Shown here: positions 55,200 through 64,000 of the stretch, piece after piece
Layout of the letters: each line of letters starts with the position of its first letter
Position numbering within the stretch: the stretch's first letter is position 1
Assembly: GCA_025766275.1 (NCBI GenBank)
Contig: JAFKAC010000045.1
Coordinates: 62,001-126,000 of the forward strand
Source: Lactarius indigo
Lineage: Eukaryota; Basidiomycota; Agaricomycetes; Russulales; Russulaceae
Direction of reading: 5' to 3'
Length of the DNA: 64,000 nt
Notes under the pieces: generated by a model
Seen by the model: the letters and a program-made list of their open reading frames with translations, nothing else
Database searches by the model: none
Told to the model about the DNA's origin: nothing
Translations under genes and position numbers: made by a program

Positions 55200-57510
55200 C
55201 ATCTTTGCACATCCTATAATACCCCCTTTTTTTCCAGATTACAGACTACTTTCCCTCACTCTCATGAATCATCACCTGAACCGAACTGTCTGATGATTAA
55301 GACCACACGTTTTTGGAGGTGAATTTCGCCACATCGTTATTGATACCCAAACGCCCAATATGGCACAAAACACAATCAATGTGCTCACATCGCCCACAGT
55401 GACATCGACAGTGTTGCCGCGAGTTGATGCGGTCCGAGTCGAGTTGCCAACTTGACGTCAACTCTACTAGCTCAGGATTCACACCTATCCAGCTCGGGAG
55501 CTTCTCCAAAAATGCCCAGTAGATATTTTCATAAGCAGGTTCCCACCGCTTTTTTCTTGAATGAACAAAGGAGGTGATCTGCAGGATGGGAACTCCAAAG
55601 AAGACTACCGGCGCTTCAAATTTGTACGAACATGTGATTACCACCCGAGTGCACGTGGTGCATGACTAATAGAGGGACAGTGGCATTTTGTTTTTCTTTG
55701 TTTTCTTTTTACACTCTACTTTGTATCAGCGTGTAACGACGCTCATGGGACGTTTACTTCGCCTTCAGTATTGGACAGGGTGGCGCGGACAGTATCAGTA
55801 GCATACTGTGCTACTGTCAGCACGATAGACGGTAACGCCCAATTGTTCTGCGCCTGTCCAAATGTCGTGCGATCACGGGTCTAACACTAAACCGAATGGA
55901 GGTGTCCTTCAAGGCATCTCTCGGCGAGATAGGTCCTTACAGTAGGTCTCAGGACTGTGCTTGGCAACATGATGGGAACCTGGCTAGTGGGAACGCTAAA
56001 CACGTCTGCCATAGTGCGGAACAAATGTACTCGGCTATAAGCAGCGAAATCTAGCCCGTACACCAGTAGAACTGTAGCAGACATTGACACCAGTGACAGA
56101 AACGAGCTCATGTTCTGGGCCAGGTACCAATACTGTAGCGCCGGAAGGGTGGGCACATGCAAGGGTTCATACAAGTGCGCTAGGATCCCAGTTTGTTTAT
56201 TTATTTTTTTCCAGGGAAGCAACGAATAGGGGTGTGGGATCAAGCAGAATCGATTTGGGACAACGTTTGTGGAGTGGGAGAATCGTCTTTGCGGTGCTGG
56301 GGATCGACTGTATGCTCGTGGGCATTTGTCTTTTGGGGCCATGCTTGTGTATTTGCTTACATGAATGGGGATATTCGGTAAGAGCCTGGAACATCGCTAC
56401 TTACCCTGAGATTCAAACAGATGCATGACCCACTCAGTCATCTGGACAAGCGTGGCATGGCGCCTGTGAAGTTAAGGTATATTATGGATCCGGATTTCTT
56501 ACTGTAACTTGAATGACTAATGAAAAGATCACTGGCAGTCTGGCGCCCGTCGGCGGTGGGCTTTTTGTCTCCAGATATTACAAGTCTTGGCATGCTAACC
56601 AGCGCGTTCCTACATCTTTGCACTTGGATAACCAGATTTTCGAATTATCGGTAGGTTACTCTTTGAGTGGCGTCGCCTTTAGCAGCTGGGGGGACATATT
56701 CTTACTCGTAACGTTGGCTTCGAGGGCACATCGCAAAGTTTCGGACTACCGGTACATAGATACAGCACGGGGTGGAAGTGCGTAAACGATTGACCACTGA
56801 AGTTACCTGTATCTTACAGACCCCATCCTCGGGTGAATTTGGACTCCCCCCATTCCGTTCCCAAAATTGAGACCGGGAACCTAGAACTCAACTCTGGAAC
56901 TTCAAAGTTGAAACTTGTGAAGGCCGAAATATTTTCCAGCCTTAGAGGAGGGCGAGAGGTGGTCTGTTGAAACCAAATTTTGCGCTTCAAGCCCCATACT
57001 AGCTTGCATGGACCGAGGTATTGAATTTTCTGCTATACGTCGGTAAGAGTTAGCGGCCATTCCGGAACTACTAGGAAGATAGAGCGAGCCAAACATATCG
57101 ACTCGGGGCCCGCGGCCATGGAACAATTGAGGCAGGAGAAGGCTGTCACTCTCCCGCCGACCGACGGCGGTGTGAAGGCATGGGCTTTTATACTCATTTG
57201 TCCACGTATGCTGGTTTCCGTTGAGGTGCGTCGCCCTATGTGCATATCTGGCCGTTAGACCTTCACAGGCGAGTAGACCCCGTCCTGTCTGTGGCTACAG
57301 CATCTTTCTTGGATGGCACCTCAATCATCCGCCCCTCCAAAGTTCTTCGGGGGTTTGCATTAATGTAATCGGTACGGTCACAATTGTGATTCAGTATTGG
57401 AGCCCATTGCAGTTTGTTGCCCAGCACTGCCCGCAACTGCTCCGACTAATAATTTAATGGTCCTCGGGAGTCTAGTAATTTGCGTCGCATCGGTGCTTAT
57501 CTCAAGCCTT
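55200..57510. repeat. Long direct repeat R2, right of the chitin deacetylase pair
   Basis: Counterpart of R1 (48.9-51.1 kb), same orientation, patchy identity. Its right end (CTCAAGCCTTGTGACAGAGG near 57503) still resembles the R1/T1 junction (CCAAGCCAAGGGACACTTAGG near 51130), so R2 may once also have been followed by a chitin deacetylase copy. None is recognisable beyond it. Confidence 0.72.
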
Positions 57511-60500
57511 GTGACAGAGGTGAGGTCGGTTGTCGCAATTTATTCGCGAATGTGTTGAGATATTTCGTTTTCGAGGTATGTTTACATCACTTCAAGGAGT
57601 CGTTTTTAGGATCACAGAGTGCTTGTATGCGCCAGTCATATCTTCGACCCCTAGAGCCTTTGACTTGCGTTCCCATCCGTAGGTCACAGAGTGGTTTGTC
57701 GAGGTGTGTGTTTTTTTACACCAACTGTCATTCTACATCTACTCGTGATGCCTGTGGGCCTTTTAGAAACGCTCTCTTGCTTGCTCTTGCATCTTGGGTG
57801 GCTCCGGGCTCGGCGGCGCAGGCTTCCTGATTCTCGTCAAGTCCTTGCAGTCGTATTTGTGCCATCCATTGCAGCGTCGTTTCACCCCGCGCGTGTCGAC
57901 ACGATCGCAGGTGACCGATGGGCGGTGGGGCTGGATATGGGTTCATTCATGATACGTACAGTGATTTCTGTGGCCGGCTAACGACTCGGACCTCTCGTGG
58001 GTGTTGTTCATGTCCCCCTCAACAATCATAATTTTCGTAAGGAGAACGGTGGCTGCAGCCTGCTACGACCGCGGGCGCGGTCCTGTCGAGTATACCGTGC
58101 GTTGGCAGGCGAGCGCGGACAATGAATAAACTCGGACACTTCTGACCAGTCTGACAACGGTTGATGTTTCACTGTCAGATAAGGTCCAGCAGTAGTACGA
58201 AATATAAATGTGGACTATCTTCTTGGTGTTTGGATCCACGCGACTCCGGCAGCACGCGTTATCTTATACTTCTGCAATGTACTTCGTCCTGATCAGACGT
58301 GCGCCATCCATCTTTACGCCACCCCCTCTACGGAAACACCGAAGCGAATGGGAAATGATGTTGGACTCCCTGGGCCGCTTGAGGCGCCACGGGAGCAGTA
58401 GTCTCTGCTGTGTCAGTTGTGATGTCGGCTGCAGACTGGGGGGGTAGCAATTCTGGTGGGGTCTAGTAGTGGGGTCCGACTACGATGAGGGTAATACACA
58501 CCCTCCGGCATTGTAGAATCAGCGATGCCGATCTTGGACCCCTCGCAGACATGACTTTCACGATACATGGGCGCACGGGCGCTATAGCCGACCACGCGAT
58601 TATTCATCTACGGTGTCCTGTTCGCTGACAGTGTGGCTGAGTTTCATCACTAACTTGTTTACTGTGTTGGTCTGACTTCGCGTGGTGAATGATCGGAAGT
58701 TTCCGGGAGCCATCAAATGGTGCCAGTTCCACCGCTGTGATCGTGGTTGACCTTAGTGCCCCGTAAGAATCGGGCACGTCTATGTGTGAGTATATAGGAT
58801 AACAAATCCATCCAAACCTTATGTTGTCGGTGAGAGCCAGGCTGCGGTTCGCATAGAGTCAAGTCCCCTGTAATAATGACCGTCCTCAACACGTAGCTAC
58901 GTGGTAAAGACTGTCATTATCGCTAGGTAGTGACTACATAGCTTAGTTGTATCGGTTTTTTACCCTCTCGGGAGCGTGCTGTAACGCCGTTTTGTGTAGT
59001 TCGGCTCCAGGGTGGGTCTAAGGCCAGGTACACTGTGCGCCAACCCCAAAGACACGCATCACTTGGAGTGGTGGTCTCCATTGTACTGTACTAAGATACA
59101 GTGAGTTTTTTTTCTCGCTGTGATCGGATTCTACGACCTGAAAATGGGAATATTAAGCAGACGAAAAAAATCACTTGCAGTGAAGCGTTTTATGACAGCA
59201 TTTGCTGATTCGTTTCAGACAGCCTGCCTGGTTGCTATACCGAACCCTCCTTACGGAATCTGCATTCCTGATGAAAGTTAGCCTGAATACACTATGAGGT
59301 GGAGAGTAAGCACTACCCTGGATCCGGCTCTGAGGCCTGAGGTGTCGGCCCAGGTTGCAAAGAAAGCCCTGTCACGACTCAGGGGTTGTTGCAAGACTTG
59401 TGCCATCTGGTGATAAATCCCGGCCAAAAAATACTATGATATCGATAATAGATGGTGCAGCACATAAACAAAACAAACCAAAATACAACACAGAGCAAAG
59501 CGGAACTGAGCGACCAATCAAGATACTGATATCATCTGGATCGGATCCGCGTACCTGATCATGACAAGACCTGATATGGACGCCATTATGATGAGAGAAT
59601 GACAAGGAGAATACCGAGACAAAAAGAGATTGAGACCACATGGCCCAACGACAGCATCGAAAGTGCTTAGGGGAAAATTACGTAACCCCCGTTATGAAAG
59701 CGGAGGCACGGGCAGACACCATCTTTGTTCGCTCATCGAGCGCTCATTCTCGTATGATAGTGTGTGTGTGTGTGGGGGGGGGGGGAATTCCCTTCGCAGA
59801 CACATTCTTCATCCAATCCAAGAGCAGCGTTCAGTATCTATACTAGCGTAGGTATTCGGAAGCCCAGTGTCGCCGGCGGCTGCTCAGGCCGGTGACGCTG
59901 GCTGCGCGCATCGCCGCGTTGTTGGTGTTCATCTCCAAATTTACAACAAAAGTGATTCTGAGGCGGACTGTCGTAGTATTTTCATCGCGAAACTTGGAGC
60001 CCGTTCGCCTTTTTCGAGACAATGTTTTTGGTGTCGCTGGCGGATGTCCGTACACACCCTTTTGTCGTCTGCAAGTGGGTATGCCTCATTTACTGTTTAG
60101 AAGGAGCCAACATTTCTTTCTCGCTCATCAACGCTTCCGTCACGCGACATCTTTTCTCTTCTGGCTGGCCCGTTTACAAGCTTCTCCTTTTCAATGTCTT
60201 CCCGCGGCTGAGTGTTTCTGACTCTGCTGGTCGATGTGAATACTCGTCGTGCTCGTCTACTGTATGTACTCGCGGGGCTGCAATGTCTAAACCACACGTG
60301 CCCGTAGCACTACTAACCCCCAGACCGTCTCTCGCCTCATCCTTGTTGAATGGCCGCCGGACGAGTTCTTCCTTTGAACGTCGTCCATCTGTATTCCGCT
60401 CTTGCAGTTGATGTCCATGTTGCGTACTACCCATCTTGAGGAGAGCCTCTGGTACGCGCGCGACACAACACATATACAAGCGACATCCCCACCAGCCACT

Positions 60501-62997
60501 TGTCATCATGACGCTTCTCACCCCAACATTGCCCAGGTTTTCACCTTACTGTAATAGTCCGACGCTTTGCCCTTTCATGACGTCCCGCAGGTTAGTATTC
60601 ACTCTCCCCTTTGCAATGTCACTCCTTGCGAACCATCAACTTACTTCTGCATCTCTAGGCCTTGCGTCAGCGCTAGGTCACCTCTCACGGATCCTGTCGT
60701 TCTCTGCCTTATTGTTGTTTTGTCTGCGTCTTTCCCTAGAAACAGCACGATCACAGCGAAGGGGGACCCCTGGCATATGCACGAAAATGTTTACACTGCC
60801 ACGCCAGTGGCCGACCACAACACCTCACCATCCGCGCACATCGCGACGTCGCTTCACGTACGACAGGCCTCGAGGCAGCCTAACAAGCCTCGAGGTTCTT
60901 CATAGATTGGAAATAGCGGACTTTTTTCGTATATAAGGACATCGTCTCCCCTCCTCGAAAATGAAAATTTACCTGCCTGCCGGGCTCTGTGCTAAGGGCT
61001 CTATCTGCGTTCCTGCGCGCGCTTTCAGGCCTTGATATTATCTTCCCAATTCGAGCTTGAACTCGACGGCGACGCCTTCCCGAAACGGTCGCTGACATAT
61101 CAGCGACTTCGCTCAAACTGACACTTTGCATCTTCGCCACAGAAGCATCTATTATCCTGCGTCGTCGTATTCCCGCTCATGCCCGTCTCCCTTGGCTATT
61201 TGTGGACTTGCGGGACTATCTAGTAGCGTTGGCAATCTTTCTAGTTCGCCAGCCCCGGCTTTGCGCGTTTTTTTGGCGTCTCGGAGCCCAACTACACATG
61301 ACCATTTCTTGAGGGTGGTGCCATAACCTCGGGGCGACACTGTCACATGCCCACCGCTACCACATTTCCGCTCTCATCTGCATCGTAACATATTGCACAT
61401 ACGCAGAGCGGGGCTGCGTGACTTGTTGTATGTCCATTGACAGGCACTAACAGGCATTTACAGCCCACAGAACGTGCTAGTTATATGGTAACTGTTTCTC
61501 TTTAACGGCTTGGTAATAACTCGATACTGTGGATTCGTATTCTTCTGTGATCAGCATAAACAGCGCGGCGGCCATTTGTCCACATGAATCGATGGTGCGA
61601 TCTGCGACGACCGCGGTCCTTCATTTTGTTTTTCACCGGGAATACATTAGTTGCTGCGATTGCGGGTGGGGCCCTTGTCATCTGTGCTATGTATAGCAGT
61701 ACCGTGCTTATTTCGACATGACCAGCTCGCTGTTAGAGGAGGCAAATTGAGCCGACCAAGGTGTTCTATTACAGTGCCGGCTCATTACGTCAAGTGGTGC
61801 AGGAGAAATGTACTAAATAGGCTATATTGATTTTGTTGGACGGTAGCGGCAATTTTCGAGCCCCGTACCGGACAGAAGCAAGGAGGACGGACTCGAAGAA
61901 CTTTGAGGAAATCGAGTTTCAGCTTTATCGTGCTCATTCACGGCGTCTATGTAGAAGATGATGGTGAGGGGCTCTGTTGGGCGTTATCGGCTTATCGCTA
62001 AAGATCAAACAAATTTCAAAGATGCCCGACGCGAGAGGCGCTATCACCGAGTTAACCCTACTATCCCAAGTGAGCACTAGCGCGATTCAAACCCGCCCAT
62101 GCAATTTTATTATAAAGTGCCGCCACCACATGGAGTACATACAGTACGCCCAGGACGGACAGTATTCTGTGAAGTTGTCCCACCAAAGTGGTAGGAAGGG
62201 GACAGAAATGCTTGGAAGTTGTCGTACTGACACAATCCCCGTGCGAAACAAACGCGAAGACAAGGTGGGGCGCCGCATCGGGAAGGCTGAGAGGTGGTAA
62301 GGCAACTCGTACACCATTGTCAGGTCCTTCCTCCCCGTCGTGCGCGGATCGTCTAGATAGAGAGATTGACTTTGGGTGCAGATCGAACGCGTGCAGCGGG
62401 GGAAGAGAAGTATTCGCCGAAGCAAACTTTTGCTATACGCTCGTTCTCTTTTACCTGATTCGGTCTCGAGTTTCGCTCATCAGAACCATGACGCCAGAAC
62501 TCGGAATATCGAACATCAAACAAACTTGGGCGCAGGGGATGATCATCACATTCTATGATGAGCGATATGATGAGCTGCGCAAGGTGTACTGCAAACGCGG
62601 TGTGCTTCGGGTTGGTGCAGAGATATACCATATTTTAGTGACGTCGGACCAGTCTGCGGAATAATCTCGGGCCCGGGTACAGTCGACGCATTGGCGGTAC
62701 GAACGGCACGACTGCCCCGCAAGTGAGATAGAGTGGAGAAATTGAGTGACGCGCCGAGGAGTGGTTGCTAAGGAGCGCTCGAAGTGCAAGATGTCAAAAG
62801 GTGGAGGGACAGAGAATCAAAGCAGTGTTGTGCTGTGGGTTGGTAACGGCCCCCTGCAAACGAACCTAGTCTGAATCGCAAGTGAGAGGTTCAGAGGACA
62901 GACCCGGGTATTGCCGCCCAAGGCCAAGGCACGGTTGTCACCACGCTTGCACCTCTTCGTCTCTTTTTGCTCTCCACCGCCGTTGGGCCCCTCTCCC
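57511..62997. other. Long gene-poor stretch
   Basis: No intact gene found in about 5.5 kb. It contains a (GT)n run followed by about thirteen G at 59760-59785. Open frames such as those at 59892-60411 and 60436-60936 have neither recognisable domains nor splice-consistent extension. A short coding-like fragment (LRTTHLEESLWYARD, HPNIAQVF, near 60420-60538) has no context. Possibly decayed sequence. Confidence 0.4.
59760..59785. repeat. (GT)n followed by a G13 homopolymer
   Basis: Simple-sequence tract. The G run makes an assembly or sequencing error likely here. Confidence 0.8.
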
Positions 62998-64000
62998 ATG
63001 CCCAGTTTATTTTCGAGAGCCCGTACCACCTCCACCAACCACAAGTCCCTCAGGCCTCAGATCGATTCCTCTGATGAGTTTGGCCGCGTTACCAGTCGTG
63101 GTTCCGCAAGGGGCACTGCCACCGTCCCTGGAAAGAAGGACAAGAACCCCGAAAAGACTCGTATCCGCACACTGAGCTCCCCCAAAGCCAGACCACCTGG
63201 CGCAGTCGTCAGTGAAGAAGAGCCAGTCATCCCAGACGGCAGTTTTTTCCCTCTCAACCTCGAACCACCCCCTCCTGACCTTGCCAGTCCATCAGACCCA
63301 GAACGCGGTGCGTGCCATCTCTCTTCATCATTCCTCTATAGGCGCCGTCGTGCTTGCCGCCCACTGTGATCCTGACGTTTTCTCCCCTGCGATCATCCAC
63401 AAATGCTGTGCTCACACGAGTCGCGTGTCGCCCATGCATACTAAACTCACATCCCCTGACCCTCGAACTGACAACATACCTTACTGACCATGACGATCAC
63501 AGGACCCCGCGAGCGTGAGCAGGACTACGGTTACCTCTCCTATCATCGTCATGTCGTGCTTGGGCTCGAAGAGGTTGACCGCCTCGTCCGCATCATCACC
63601 GAGGAACTCCGTACTCGAGGACTCACCACGCCCTTCCTCTTCTCCAGCCTCGCCCTCGACGTCAACTCCTCCGGCGTCCGCAGACTTATCCAAGCTTTCC
63701 TTCGAACCTGCGTAACCTTCCCCGCGCTGGACGCAGAGCGCACATGGCGCGATGAGGCCCGCTTTGCAGCCCCTCCAGAGCTCGCCATGTTTTTGCGTTG
63801 GGGTCTCGCCCGAATATTGCGTGTCTCTGGAGGTCACGCCGTCCGCGGCCTCATCTCTTGGGACATGTACGTTGACTGGAGCGAAGCCGAACTTGGTAAG
63901 CCACATCGGCTCCATGTGCCTTCCTTCAATGTTGATTCTCCATTTTAGCTCAAGACTATCCCACAACCCATTTCAAGACACTCATCGCACAGCTGGAGCA
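62998..64000 (+). CDS. Msb1/Mug8-like cell-polarity protein, N-terminal part (cut by window end)
   Basis: ATG at 62998 (MPSLFSRARTTSTN). Exon 1 62998-63307 is Ser/Pro-rich with KKDKNPEKTRIRTLSSPKAR and EEEPVIPDGSFFPLN. A 195-bp intron (GTGCGT...ATCACAG) leads to exon 2, 63503-63895: YLSYHRHVVLGLEEVDRLVR, ELRTRGLTTPFLFSSLALDV, PPELAMFLRWGLARILRV and GHAVRGLISWDMYVDWSEAE. A third exon starts at 63949 (AQDYPTTHFKTLIAQLE) and runs off the window. Both junctions keep frame. The pattern of a short N-terminal RhoGAP-fold-like domain with TPFLF, FLRWG and GLISW-YV matches the Msb1/Mug8 family (PF08101), linked in yeasts to Cdc42/Rho-dependent polarity and bud or septum formation. The assignment rests on pattern memory, so moderate confidence. 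An upstream start would lack an ATG. Confidence 0.65.

Noticed and set aside
48890..57510. LTR retrotransposon with R1 and R2 as terminal repeats
   Set aside because: The inside holds chitin deacetylase genes, not gag/pol. The repeats are 2.2 kb, strongly diverged, lack TG...CA ends and show no flanking duplication.
60436..60936. 166-codon plus-strand frame, and a kinase-like scrap (HPNIAQVF) nearby
   Set aside because: Pro/Thr/Arg-rich without domain. The scrap is too short and lacks the glycine loop, catalytic HRD or DFG expected of a kinase.

Overview
The window looks like nuclear DNA of a mushroom-forming basidiomycete (Agaricomycetes). The supported genes have many short introns (about 50-60 bp) with GT...AG borders. 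The families fit that group: F-box/LRR-like proteins, a KRE6/SKN1-type GH16 protein, a chitin deacetylase, an HsbA-like secreted protein, an HNH_2-type protein, a DUF6535 remnant, Sac3/GANP and an Msb1/Mug8-like protein. There are no prokaryotic operons, no CRISPR array and no recognisable intact transposase or reverse transcriptase. Species cannot be named from sequence alone.

Layout. 0-12 kb is a decayed segmental array: three F-box copies (one cut by the window edge, one intact, one broken) and a fourth 5' fragment. The first two are followed by a small spliced gene (a dsRNA-binding-domain protein and an unrelated orphan, respectively) and then by degraded fragments of the Sac3 gene whose intact version lies at 18.7-24.0 kb. 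12.6-29 kb holds two minus-strand paralogues of a membrane GT2 glycosyltransferase, each inside a roughly 4.7-kb duplicated segment, flanking the complete SAC3/GANP gene. 31.8-34.0 kb is the beta-glucan-synthesis GH16 gene. 34-45 kb is gene-poor: a small retroposed insertion with a perfect 17-bp target-site duplication, a tRNA-Glu, and two decayed protein genes. 45-48 kb has an HsbA-like secreted protein and an HNH-type protein. 48.9-57.5 kb is a nested repeat structure: two diverged copies of a roughly 2.2-kb repeat flank a tandem pair of chitin deacetylase genes, of which the first is dead and carries a 12-bp minisatellite. 57.5-63.0 kb is nearly empty, and the window ends in the 5' part of an Msb1/Mug8-like polarity gene.

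Function. Several genes concern the cell wall and polarity (GT2 pair, GH16 KRE6/SKN1-like, chitin deacetylase, HsbA-like, Msb1/Mug8-like). They are separate transcription units and nothing indicates a co-regulated cluster. The strongest biology here is genome dynamics: repeated partial duplication, pseudogene formation, minisatellite growth inside a coding exon and retroposition. I did not find a convincing new multi-gene system. The exon models for the chitin deacetylase, the dsRBD gene and the 5.6-kb orphan were checked for reading phase by hand; other exon borders are approximate.
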